Positions 35,577-44,619 of a stretch of DNA of 64,000 nucleotides are shown here, piece after piece. A program made the position numbers and the translations under genes. The DNA comes from Luteitalea sp. (GTDB lineage: Bacteria > Acidobacteriota > Vicinamibacteria > Vicinamibacterales > Vicinamibacteraceae). Under the pieces are notes generated by a model. That model saw only the letters and a program-made list of their open reading frames with translations. It was not told the DNA's origin and ran no database searches. The stretch's first letter is position 1, and each line of letters opens with the position of its first letter. The stretch lies in assembly GCA_009377605.1 (NCBI GenBank), contig WHTT01000006.1, positions 52,553 to 116,552 on the forward strand. Direction: 5' to 3'.

Positions 35577-36956
35577 ATGAAACTCGCTGACACTCGTCAT
35601 CGCTTCGCGCGGCATTCCGCGATCGTGGGCCTGCTGTTGTGCGGTCTCGCTGGCGTGGCGCTCGCCTGGTCCAGCCAGGCGCAGGAGCCGGTCGAGCGGC
35701 CCGCCTATCTCGACCCCAATCTCTCGGCAAACGAGCGTGCAGCGGATCTGGTTTCGCGGATGACGGTGGCCGAGAAGATCTCGCAGCTCACCAATGATGC
35801 CGCCGCCATCCCGCGCCTCGGGGTCCCCGCGTACGAATGGTGGAACGAGTGCCTGCACGGGGTTGCGCGCGCGGGCGCCGCGACCGTGTTCCCTCAGGCT
35901 ATTGGCATGGCCGCCTCGTTCGACGCCAGGCTGATGCGCGAGGTGGCAACGGCCATCAGCGACGAGGCGCGCGCCAAGCACCACGAATCGCTGCGCCGCG
36001 GCGAGCGCGGCCGCTATCAGGGACTGACGTTCTGGTCACCGAACATCAACATCTTTCGAGACCCGCGCTGGGGACGCGGACAGGAAACCTACGGTGAAGA
36101 TCCGTTCCTCACGGCACGCATCGGCGTGGAGCTCGTCAAGGGCTTGCAGGGAGACGACCCACGTTACCTGAAGGTAGTCGCGACGGCAAAGCACTTCGCG
36201 GTGCACAGCGGCCCTGAGTCCGACCGGCATCACTTCGACGCGCAACCGAGCGAGCGAGACCTGCACGAGACGTATCTCCCCGCATTCCGAGCCCTCGTCC
36301 AGGAGGCGAAGGTCGCATCGGTCATGGGAGCCTACAACCGCGTGTACGGCGAGTCGGCGTCAGCCAGCTCGCGCTTGCTCCAGCAGACCCTTCGCAAGCA
36401 GTGGGGGTTCGACGGGTACGTCGTATCCGACTGCGGCGCAATCGACGACATCGACAAGACTCACAAGATTGTCGCGACACCCGAAGCCGCTGCTGCGCTC
36501 GGCATCACGAAGGGCTGTGATTTGGAGTGCGGTAGCGTATACCGGTCGCTTCCAGCGGCGCTGGCGCAGGGGCTGCTCACCACCGATGACATCGATGTTG
36601 CCCTTCGCCGCCTGATGACGATCGACAAAACCACGGCGGGCGCAGACGAGGTCGTCGAAGTGGCGGTAACGGTCGAGAACGTCGGGCCGGTCGCTGGTGA
36701 TGAGGTCGTTCAGCTCTACGCACGCGCGATCGATCCGAATCGGCCGTCGCCGCTCAAGCAGCTTCGCGGGTTCGATCGTCTCTCGCTCGACCCTGGTCAG
36801 CGGCGACAGGTCCGCTTCGCGCTCACACCGGCAGACGATCTCGCGCATTACGATGTCGCCCGCCAGGCCTTCACCGTGCAGTCGGGTGAATACGAGATCC
36901 AGATCGGAGCCTCGAGCCGCGACATCCCCCTGACAGGGCGCGTTCGCGTGGACTGA
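35577..36956 (+). pseudogene. Internally deleted GH3 beta-glycosidase (C-terminal catalytic domain missing)
   Basis: The frame encodes 459 residues, about half the usual 800-900 for this beta-xylosidase or beta-glucosidase subgroup. Residues 1-347 are a signal peptide and a normal GH3 N-terminal barrel with IFRDPRWGRGQETYGEDP, VVATAKHFAVH and the nucleophile Asp285 in YVVSDCGAIDD. Directly after LRRLMTID the sequence continues as EVAVTVENVGPVAGDEVVQL, the fibronectin-III-like domain at the very end of GH3 proteins. The alpha/beta sandwich domain that supplies the acid/base residue is missing; the junction lies near 36615-36632. The frame is unbroken, so a stable product is possible, but normal hydrolysis is doubtful. 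Confidence 0.82.
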
Positions 36957-36981
36957 GCGCGAGATGGTAAGTGCCGCCTCT

Positions 36982-37971
36982 CTATGTCGCCGCGGCGACA
37001 CGCGCGAGGACCTCTGGGGACACGTTTGCCCCGGTCACGAGGAGAGTCGTTTGGAGCCCCCTCCAGTTCCCGGCGATCGCGGCGGCGGCCGCCGCGGCAC
37101 CAGAGGCCTCGGCCACCACATGCTCTTCGAGCAGGAGATGCCGCATCGCCGCGAGCATCTGATCCTCCGTGACCAGCACCATCTCATCGACGTGCGACCG
37201 GATGGCTTCGACATTGGCTGATTCCGGTATCCGCGTGGCTAGGCCATCCGCGATCGTGTCGCACGAGGCGGTCGTCACCACACGCGCTTCTTGCCAGGAC
37301 AAGTAGTAGGACGGTGCCTTGGCTGCCTGGACGCCGATGATCCGGGTCTCGGGTCGGAGCCACCTGACAGCAGCCGCGACGCCGCGGATCAGAGCCGTGT
37401 CGCCGACCGGAACGACGACCGCCTCGGTGTCGGGCGCCTGTTCGAAAATCTCACAGGCAATGGTCGCGGGTCCCGCCGGAAGGACAGGATCGGTGGCGTC
37501 ATGGAGGAAATACCCCTGGGTCCGCATCGCGTGCGCACGCGCGGCCTGCGCGGCGTCACGGTCTTCGCGCTCTTCGACGTCCACGATGCGCGCTCCCAGC
37601 TCTGCGATCCGCGCGCGCTTGATTGGATTCGCACCTTCCGGGAGGAAGATCGTCGCCGAAACCCCGAACACCGAAGCCGCGTAGGCTACTGCCGCCCCGT
37701 GGTTGCCGGTGCTCGAGGCGACCACCTCCCGTACGGCCTCTCGCTGCAGCCGGCTGGCAAGCGCGTACATCGCGCCCCTCGGCTTGAACGAGCCCGTTGG
37801 GAGGTCTGATTCGAGCTTGAGATGCACCGCGGCACCCAGCAGCTTCGTCAGGCTCGGCGCGGGACAGAGTCGAGTGACCGGGAGATACGGGTTCAGCATC
37901 TGACGGGCCGCGCGGATTTCATCGACGGACGGCATGACGCCCATCGTTGGCACCAGACTACGCTGATTCAT
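36982..37971 (-). CDS. Threonine/serine dehydratase family (fold-type II PLP enzyme)
   Basis: A 329-residue PLP-dependent enzyme. LESDLPTGSFKPRGAMYAL contains the PLP-binding Lys63, ASSTGNHGAAVAYAA is the substrate-carboxylate loop, PVGDTALIRGVAAAVRWLRP replaces the usual Gly-rich phosphate-binding loop GGGGL, and TGANVS stands near the end. It resembles catabolic threonine dehydratase or serine racemase and lacks the C-terminal regulatory ACT domain of biosynthetic IlvA. The changed phosphate loop (PVGDTA) suggests a related lyase or dehydratase rather than a standard threonine deaminase. No metabolic neighbour clarifies the substrate. Confidence 0.82.
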   Translation of the reverse strand: MNQRSLVPTMGVMPSVDEIRAARQMLNPYLPVTRLCPAPSLTKLLGAAVHLKLESDLPTGSFKPRGAMYALASRLQREAVREVVASSTGNHGAAVAYAASVFGVSATIFLPEGANPIKRARIAELGARIVDVEEREDRDAAQAARAHAMRTQGYFLHDATDPVLPAGPATIACEIFEQAPDTEAVVVPVGDTALIRGVAAAVRWLRPETRIIGVQAAKAPSYYLSWQEARVVTTASCDTIADGLATRIPESANVEAIRSHVDEMVLVTEDQMLAAMRHLLLEEHVVAEASGAAAAAAAIAGNWRGLQTTLLVTGANVSPEVLARVAAAT

Positions 37972-37996
37972 GGCAACACTCGACCATCGCTGCCGG

Positions 37997-40900
37997 TCAG
38001 AACAGGATCTTCAGTCCGACCTGTAACTCCCGCATCGGAGCGGCCAGACTGGTAATCGTTCCACCCTGGTCCAAGTCCACTCGAGAATTCGGCAAGTCGA
38101 AATGCGGGGTATTGGTGACATTGAAGGCCTCGAGCCGGAACTGAATCTCCCCCTGGTCACCGAGCCGCGAGAACGGAATCCGTTTGAAGAGGGTGAGGTC
38201 GAGATTGTTGAAATCGGGTCCCCGGAGCACGTTCCGGCCAGCATTGCCGAATTCGCCCTGCGCCGGCGTGGGAAAGGCGCTCTTGTCAAAAAATGCCTCG
38301 ATACTGCGTTCACTGCCGGGCAGGTTGCCGTCGGCACTGCGATCGGGGCGAGCATGGCCCGTATTCGCCGTGCTGGCGCCCAGCGTCGGCGTAAACGGTT
38401 TGCCGGTCTGCAGCGTGAGGATCCCGGAGATCTGCCAGTTCCCGACGATCGCGTTCAGCAGCGATGACCCGAGGTCCCACCGCCGGTTCTCCCCAACAGG
38501 GAGGTCCCACATGGCCGCCAGGGAATAGCGATGACGCACGTCGAAGCGCGCGTCGCCACGCTCCGCGTCGATATTCCTCACGTCGCGCAACTCCAGGTCG
38601 CCAACCAGTTGCTCGCCGCCAATGTCGATGGCGTGACTCCAGGTATAGGAAGACAGCACGCTGAACCCGTCGGAAAACCGCCGCTCCACGCGCAGCTCCA
38701 GCGCGTTGAAATTTGAATTCCCTCCGGGCAATTGGCCACCGATGGAACCGAAGCCTTGAATGGGGCGCCGGCTCTCGACAGACCCCTCGCCCGGTAAGGC
38801 TTGATTGAAATCGACGCCGAGCGGAAGCTGTGTCCCTTTCGATCCCACATACCCGATATCCACCAGAAACCAGTCGGGAATCTCGCGCTGGATATTCAAG
38901 TTCCAGTGCGCCGCATACGCTTGTGGAAAGTCTGGACTGAAGGCCAGAAAGGCCGTGGTCGCCGGATCAAATTCGGTCACGCCGAGCGCATCCGCCGGAA
39001 AGCCTTCATTGAAGTTCACCACAGGGAATACTTGATCCGTCGGAAATTGGGCCACTACCTGAAACGGCGGGCTGGCCACCAGTCGTCCGGACGCGCCGAT
39101 AGCCGGGTGATCCGCGTAGAAAATGCCGCCGCCCGCTCTCACGACGGTCTGAGGCATGAGCTGGTACGCGAGTCCGACCCGTGGGGCAAAGTTGTTGGTG
39201 TCCAAATCGAGCAGCCCGCGATCGTCGAGCCCGTTCGGGATCGTACCTGCCAGGTCCTCTGGTACGCCTTCGGGAATTTGGTTGTTGGGAAAGATAATTT
39301 GTCGCTGGTCGAGCAGGAAGTTGCCTTGCCTGTCGTTCCGTTCAACCGGCTGGGTGAACAGCTCGTACCGCAGTCCGAGATTGACCGTCAGCTTGGGCGT
39401 CACTTTCCAGTCGTCCTGAATATACGCGCCCCACGACCGATACCGGATGTCACCAGCTTGGGTTGTGGAGAGGTTGGCCGAGCTCGGGACACCCAGGAGA
39501 AAATCGGCAAAGGCGTTTCCCGTGCCTCCTCGACTCTGCGGGTCTTCAGTAAAGGTCCCATTGAACGTGAACTGGCCGCGAGCCTGTGCACCGATCTCAA
39601 AGAAGCTCCGTACCCACCGAAATTGAAATCCTGTCTTGATGAAGTGATTGCCTTTCGTGAAGGAGAGATTGTCTTTCACATCGATGGTTTCGGAGATCTT
39701 GAAGTTCGGGAGAAACGTGGCTTCTCCGAGCTCGCCAAACCCGGACAGCGTGATGTCAGGCAGGCCGGTGATCGTCGGATCCGCAGGGATGCCCTGGAAG
39801 CCGAACTCAGCCGGCGTAAAGTCCGTCACAAACGGCTTCAGCGAGTCACGGATGCGATTGTATCCAACGCGGAGCTCGTTCACCGTGGTCGAGCTGAAGA
39901 TGTGGGTTTCGCCAATCGCGATCCCCTGACCCCGTTGATCCTTCAGGGACTGCTGGAAGTTCTCGCTGCCAATCAGCGGGGCCTCAAACGGTCCTGGATT
40001 CTCTCTATCGAGCTCCCCTAAGCTGTACCGACCAAAGAACTGGTCCTTCTCTGAGAGGGCATGATCCACCCGAAAGTCAAACTGGTCCCGCGTAACTGTC
40101 CGCACCGGGCTGCTGACAAAGTTGTTGATGTCGCCTGGGACATTCGGCAGCGGGATCAGATCGACGATGTCACGGGCCAACGGATCGATCCGCTCGGAGG
40201 GGATCGTGTTGCCGAGGAACGGATCGCGCACGAATCCATTGCCTGCCGGATCCTCCCGGACGGTCGCCGGGTCGAAGATGGGGTCGCCCGAGAAGTCGCC
40301 TTGGCGCTGGGCAGCCGTGGGGACCGTTCTGACAAAGGTCTGGCCGCGTCGTTCTCGGGTGCCTTCCCAGCTGCCGAAGAAAAAGGTCTGATCGTGAATA
40401 ATGGGGCCACCAAGCGTGCCACCGAATTGGTTCCGAATCAGTAACGGTTTCTCCTCCTCGGGCGGAGAAAAGAAATCACGGGCGTCCAGGTCGTCATTAC
40501 GGAGGAATTCGAAGATGGTCCCATGAAAGGCGTTGGTCCCCGACTTGATCCGCGCGTTCACGACGGCGCCGGCCGAATACCCGAACTCTGCGGAGAAATT
40601 ATGTGTTTGGACGTTGAATTCCTGAATGGCGTCCACAGAAGGCTGGATCACGACATTGGAGCTGTTTTGAATGTCAACAATTTTTGAGTTGTTATCGACA
40701 CCGTCGAGCACAAAGTTATTCAAGCTGGCGCGCACGCCGTTGGCCACGAACGACCCTCCATCGGCGGCGCGATCGCCCCGGGACGAATCCAACACACCCG
40801 TGGCTAATTTCGCCAGTTGCAGATAGTTTCGTCCGTTCAGCGGCAGGTCGGTCACGGCTTGTTCCTCGATAACCTGACCCAACGACGAAGTTTCCGTTTC

Positions 40901-41299
40901 AAGCAGCGGCGCGCCGCCGCTGATCGTCAACTCTTCGGAGATCTGCCCGACCTGGAGCGTCACATCGATGCGCGCGACGCTCTGAACGTTCAGCGTAATG
41001 CCGCTCCGGATCTCCGTCTTGAAGCCCGACAGGGTAACGGAGACCGTATACGCGCCGATCGGCAGGGGACTCGTTCTGTAGACCCCCGCCTCGTTGCTAA
41101 CGGTTTCAACGTGCTGGTTGGTGTCGACATTGGTGGCGACCACCGTGGCGCCGGGAAGGACGGCGTTCTGCTCGTCTCGAACGATACCAGTGATGGTCGC
41201 CGTATCCACTTGAGCGTGCAGGTGCGCCCACCCAATCAAGAGCACCCCCACCAGGACGCAAGCGATGTGGCGTGGCGAAACGGACATGGGACAGGTCAT
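37997..41299 (-). CDS. Oar-like TonB-dependent receptor with carboxypeptidase-regulatory domain
   Basis: An 1100-residue outer-membrane receptor. A signal peptide (HIACVLVGVLLIGWAHLHAQ) is followed by a CarboxypepD_reg domain (VLPGATVVATNVDTNQHVET and GVYRTSPLPIGAYTVSVTLS), a plug with VTDLPLNGRNYLQLAKLATG and IQEFNVQTHNFSAEFGYSAG, and a large beta barrel ending in RELQVGLKILF. LNGRNY is a hallmark of the acidobacterial Oar-like group. It probably imports large organic substrates across the outer membrane. It lies downstream of the IMPDH-like gene, separated by repeats, so it is likely its own unit. ATG codons at 41299 and 41287 are both plausible starts. Confidence 0.92.
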   Translation of the reverse strand: MTCPMSVSPRHIACVLVGVLLIGWAHLHAQVDTATITGIVRDEQNAVLPGATVVATNVDTNQHVETVSNEAGVYRTSPLPIGAYTVSVTLSGFKTEIRSGITLNVQSVARIDVTLQVGQISEELTISGGAPLLETETSSLGQVIEEQAVTDLPLNGRNYLQLAKLATGVLDSSRGDRAADGGSFVANGVRASLNNFVLDGVDNNSKIVDIQNSSNVVIQPSVDAIQEFNVQTHNFSAEFGYSAGAVVNARIKSGTNAFHGTIFEFLRNDDLDARDFFSPPEEEKPLLIRNQFGGTLGGPIIHDQTFFFGSWEGTRERRGQTFVRTVPTAAQRQGDFSGDPIFDPATVREDPAGNGFVRDPFLGNTIPSERIDPLARDIVDLIPLPNVPGDINNFVSSPVRTVTRDQFDFRVDHALSEKDQFFGRYSLGELDRENPGPFEAPLIGSENFQQSLKDQRGQGIAIGETHIFSSTTVNELRVGYNRIRDSLKPFVTDFTPAEFGFQGIPADPTITGLPDITLSGFGELGEATFLPNFKISETIDVKDNLSFTKGNHFIKTGFQFRWVRSFFEIGAQARGQFTFNGTFTEDPQSRGGTGNAFADFLLGVPSSANLSTTQAGDIRYRSWGAYIQDDWKVTPKLTVNLGLRYELFTQPVERNDRQGNFLLDQRQIIFPNNQIPEGVPEDLAGTIPNGLDDRGLLDLDTNNFAPRVGLAYQLMPQTVVRAGGGIFYADHPAIGASGRLVASPPFQVVAQFPTDQVFPVVNFNEGFPADALGVTEFDPATTAFLAFSPDFPQAYAAHWNLNIQREIPDWFLVDIGYVGSKGTQLPLGVDFNQALPGEGSVESRRPIQGFGSIGGQLPGGNSNFNALELRVERRFSDGFSVLSSYTWSHAIDIGGEQLVGDLELRDVRNIDAERGDARFDVRHRYSLAAMWDLPVGENRRWDLGSSLLNAIVGNWQISGILTLQTGKPFTPTLGASTANTGHARPDRSADGNLPGSERSIEAFFDKSAFPTPAQGEFGNAGRNVLRGPDFNNLDLTLFKRIPFSRLGDQGEIQFRLEAFNVTNTPHFDLPNSRVDLDQGGTITSLAAPMRELQVGLKILF

Positions 41300-41329
41300 G
41301 GTGACTCTCGTTTTCGCGTTGTGTTCGTC

Positions 41330-41402
41330 GGGGAGCGCGGCCGGAGGCCGCGGTCCGCTAGAACCCTTAAGGGTACGCGGCCGGACGCTGCGGGCCGCTA
41401 GA
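41330..41402. repeat. Paired GC-rich direct repeats around a 12-bp palindrome
   Basis: Two related units, each beginning GCGGCCGGA and ending CCGCTAG, flank the palindrome ACCCTTAAGGGT at 41363-41374. The element lies between two minus-strand genes upstream of the TonB receptor and resembles the other intergenic palindromic repeats here. Confidence 0.55.
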
Positions 41403-41422
41403 CAATATAGGATGACCGGCTC

Positions 41423-42973
41423 TCACCGCTCGTATGATTCGCGGCGGGCGGCAGGGGAGAGCCGAATCAGATACTGCTCGGGCCGCGCCCAGAAGAGCCG
41501 CTTCAGCTCGCCGAGGCTGCTCGCGCCTCCGTAGCTCACCGACGAGCAGAGGTGCCTGATCATGTCCTGGAAGATGGGCCGGGCCGACCCGCGCGCCGGA
41601 ACGCTTAGCTCTAGTCCTTCGGCACCCAGCGCCTGGAGGTCGAGAATGTCGGCATCCTCGACGTCGAGGCGGTCTTTGATGGCCTCGATCGACGCCATGC
41701 CGCGCAGCACCTTGAAGGGCACCTTGACCGCCTTCTGAGAGTCGGGCAGCAGCACCGGTTTTTGAACGACGTCGCCAGGAGTTTCCAGCGTGCCGGCAAA
41801 GACGCTGCCGAGCATCACCGAATCGCCGCCGAAGAGCAGGGCCTCGGCAAGGCTGCCGTGCCGCTTGATTCCGCCGTCCGCGACGAGCGGAATGGCGTCA
41901 CTCACCGCCGCGCGGCATTCGACCAACGCCTGGAGCTGCGGCACGCCGAAGCTGGTGGTGAGGCGAGTCGTGCAACCGCCACCGGGTCCGATGCCGACCT
42001 TGATGCCGTTGACGCCTCGTTCGCTGAGGAAGCGTGCGCCGTCCGCCGTGGCGACATTGCCGGCGATGAGCTCGACATCATCGAACCGCTTGCGGAACTC
42101 CTCGATGGCCCGGGCCATCACGACGGAGTGACCGTGAGCGATGTCGATCACGAGGACGTCGACTCCCGCGCGAACGAGCTCGGTGGCGCGCTCGAGATAG
42201 TCCCCCTTGGCGCCTATCGCCGCCCCGACCCGGAGCCGGCCGTGGGCGTCGCGCGTCGCAAAGGGCTGGCGCTTCTGCTTCAAGATGTCCTTGGCCGTGA
42301 TGAGGCCGATGAGGGTCCCGTCCTGGTTGACCAGCGGCAATTTCTTGATCTTTCGCTCCACCATCAGACGCTCCGCGTCATCGATGGAGATGGCTCCTTC
42401 GTGCACCACGAGCTTCTCGATGGGTGTCAGGCGTGTTTCCACCGATGTCGACGTCAGGCGGTCGTCCGTGACGAAGCGCAGATCTCGCTCGGTCAGCAGG
42501 CCTTTGAGCGTGCGCTGCCCGTCGACGACCGCGAGCGTGCCCACACGCGAGCGGCGCATCGCGGCGACCGCCTCGGCGAGCGTGGCAGTGAGGGGGACCG
42601 TGTAGGGATCGACGATCACGCCGTGCTGCGTGCGCTTCACGATTTCGACCTCGCGCACCTGCGGCTCGATGTCGCCCGGCTTGAAGCCACGATCGATGAT
42701 GCCGATGCCGCCTTCCTCTGCCTGCACGACGGCCATAGGGGCACGTGTGACCGTATCCATGTTGGCCGAGACAATGGGGCGGCAAAGCGTGAGGTGCTCC
42801 GACAGCCGGCACGTCAGATCGATTCCGGCTGGATCGCGTCCCTCGAGCACGCTGAACTGGGGAGCAAACAGGAAGTCGTCGAACGTACAGCCGCGAACCG
42901 CACCAAGCAGGTGTCTGGTGGCGGCGTCGGTCTTCTCGGCCGTGACAAGCGTATGGGGCGCACCCGTATCCAT
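41423..42973 (-). CDS. IMP dehydrogenase/GMP reductase family protein with CBS pair
   Basis: A 516-residue enzyme. The N-terminal barrel half (TFDDFLFAPQFS, IVSANMDTVTRAPMAVVQAE) is followed by two CBS domains at about 115-235, then the second half with the catalytic loop KVGIGPGGGCTTR (Cys334) and LVADGGIKRHGSLAEALLFG. Classical IMPDH makes XMP for guanine nucleotide synthesis and has GPGSICTTR, LLAGTEEAPG-like and YRGMGS blocks. Here the equivalents are GPGGGCTTR, VFAGTLETPGD and LRGMAS, and the flap reads LSVPARGS without the Arg-Tyr pair. These resemble the GuaB1-type GMP reductases of actinobacteria, so IMPDH activity is not certain. Confidence 0.8.
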   Translation of the reverse strand: MDTGAPHTLVTAEKTDAATRHLLGAVRGCTFDDFLFAPQFSVLEGRDPAGIDLTCRLSEHLTLCRPIVSANMDTVTRAPMAVVQAEEGGIGIIDRGFKPGDIEPQVREVEIVKRTQHGVIVDPYTVPLTATLAEAVAAMRRSRVGTLAVVDGQRTLKGLLTERDLRFVTDDRLTSTSVETRLTPIEKLVVHEGAISIDDAERLMVERKIKKLPLVNQDGTLIGLITAKDILKQKRQPFATRDAHGRLRVGAAIGAKGDYLERATELVRAGVDVLVIDIAHGHSVVMARAIEEFRKRFDDVELIAGNVATADGARFLSERGVNGIKVGIGPGGGCTTRLTTSFGVPQLQALVECRAAVSDAIPLVADGGIKRHGSLAEALLFGGDSVMLGSVFAGTLETPGDVVQKPVLLPDSQKAVKVPFKVLRGMASIEAIKDRLDVEDADILDLQALGAEGLELSVPARGSARPIFQDMIRHLCSSVSYGGASSLGELKRLFWARPEQYLIRLSPAARRESYER

Positions 42974-43005
42974 GGCTGAACCTCATTGTCTCGCAACCGT
43001 CAGGA

Positions 43006-44448
43006 TTAGGGCCAGACTTCGGCGCGGTCGATGCTGACCGCGGTCCAACTCGAGGCGGGGTTCTTGTCCCCGGTGACCCGGACCGTCAGCGTGTGCTGGC
43101 CCGGTTCGAGTCTGGGGCTCAGGTAATTCAGTTGCTGGCCCACGCGTGGATCGCCGTAGTAGTCCACCAGCGCTTCCGGGCCATCGTCAACCGCGATCGC
43201 GGCAATGCCGTTGCCCACATCCCGCACCGACAGCAGGGCGATCTGCATCCCGGTGAACGTGAACGTGGCGGTATGTCCGGCGGTGCCGCTCCAGTGATCG
43301 TCACCGCGGAAGCACTGGGTACCGCAGCCCGTGCCGGAGCTCCACTCACCTGAATACGTCACCTGGAAATCGCCGGTGCCGATGTCGAAGTCGTTGATGA
43401 CGCGAGGTGCAGGACCGGGATCGCCGGACGGCAACGGAACGTCTTCGCCCAGAGCGACCGGCGTGCCAAAGCTCGGCATGCCATCGGCGTTCCAGATGAA
43501 CTTCTGCGCGCGGGTCGTGCGCCAGCCGTAGTTGTATGTCGAGGTGTTCTTGCCGTGGTACGCGATCCAGTCCTCGGTGCCGTCAGGGGACGTGAAGAAA
43601 AAGTGGTGTCCCGGCCCCCACACGCCGTTACCGTCGTTTCGCGAGAACACCGGCCCTGGATGCTGCAGCCAGTTGCCTGGCACCAGTGGATCGTCACCGT
43701 TGGCGATCGAAGTCATCCAGAGCTGATAGTCCGGCTTGCCGGTGTCGCAGGTGGAGTAAGTCAGGAAGGTCCTTCCGTTACGGTACAAGAACGTCGGTCC
43801 CTCGCGCACTTCGGTGCAGCCGCCATCGACCGGAATGGCCACCGGCGATCCAGACACGGTCCACGGGTTCGCCATTGGCGCGACGTAGATCTGTGCGGGT
43901 CCACCTTGGCCGCGGCCGGGGCCTGCCCAGGCAAAGTACAGCAGGCCGTTGTGCCGAAACGGCTCGCCATCAATGGCATACTCACCGAAGTCGAAGACCT
44001 TGTTCTTGAACGCATACGGCCCCATCGGGTCGTCCTGCGCCGATTCGATCACGTACATCCGATGGTTGACGTCGGTGCCGTCGCTCGCGGTGTAGTAGAT
44101 GTACCAGCGCGGACCGGCGTCGGTTTCGAATCGGTAGAGGCCGGGCGCCCACATCTGCTGGTTGCGGCTCGGATCGGGGTCCTGCCATACATCCACGCCG
44201 GGAGCATTGAGCAGCGTGGCCAGGCTGGCCGAACGCCAGAGCCGAATCCGATCACCCTGTGTGGTTGCGAGGTAGTACGAGTTGCCGTCATAGACCAGCG
44301 TGGGGTCGGCGCTGCTGTTCAACGGATTGCGGAACATGCCCGAGCCAGCGGATTGCGCCGAAGCTAACGTCGACGTTCCCTGCCGATCCTGCGCGGCAAC
44401 CCCGAGCAACGCGGTCAGCAGCGTGATGACAATCGTGCGTGCGCCCAT
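43006..44448 (-). CDS. GH43-family glycosidase (arabinanase/xylosidase-like), exported
   Basis: A 480-residue secreted enzyme. The start at 44448 follows AGGGGG and gives a signal peptide (TIVITLLTALLGVAAQ). A five-bladed propeller follows with the expected acidic triad: the base Asp in SSADPTLVYDGNSYYLA, a mid-domain acidic block in EYAIDGEPFRHNGLLYFAWA, and the general-acid Glu in GGCTEVREGPTFLYRNGRTF. Residues from about 350 on form a beta-sandwich carbohydrate-binding-like domain (FTGMQIALLSVRDVGNG and LEPGQHTLTVRVTG). It probably releases arabinose or xylose from hemicellulose side chains. Unlike the other glycosidases in this window it looks intact. Confidence 0.87.
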   Translation of the reverse strand: MGARTIVITLLTALLGVAAQDRQGTSTLASAQSAGSGMFRNPLNSSADPTLVYDGNSYYLATTQGDRIRLWRSASLATLLNAPGVDVWQDPDPSRNQQMWAPGLYRFETDAGPRWYIYYTASDGTDVNHRMYVIESAQDDPMGPYAFKNKVFDFGEYAIDGEPFRHNGLLYFAWAGPGRGQGGPAQIYVAPMANPWTVSGSPVAIPVDGGCTEVREGPTFLYRNGRTFLTYSTCDTGKPDYQLWMTSIANGDDPLVPGNWLQHPGPVFSRNDGNGVWGPGHHFFFTSPDGTEDWIAYHGKNTSTYNYGWRTTRAQKFIWNADGMPSFGTPVALGEDVPLPSGDPGPAPRVINDFDIGTGDFQVTYSGEWSSGTGCGTQCFRGDDHWSGTAGHTATFTFTGMQIALLSVRDVGNGIAAIAVDDGPEALVDYYGDPRVGQQLNYLSPRLEPGQHTLTVRVTGDKNPASSWTAVSIDRAEVWP

Positions 44449-44619
44449 GACGACCCCCTGAGGAGCTGCTCCAACGATTAGCTCTACTTTAATGATTCCC
44501 TCGCTGGAAGCAAGGTGAGGCGTGGCCCGAGTCGCCGAGCGTTGCAGCCGTGTGCTATGGTGCCGCTGGTTCCAGTCATCCCAGTGGCGTGGGTCGGCCA
44601 CGTTCCTTCAAGGAGGATC

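Noticed and set aside
41762..42979. 405-codon plus-strand open frame opposite the IMPDH-like gene
   Set aside because: Shadow of the minus-strand gene; no recognisable motifs.
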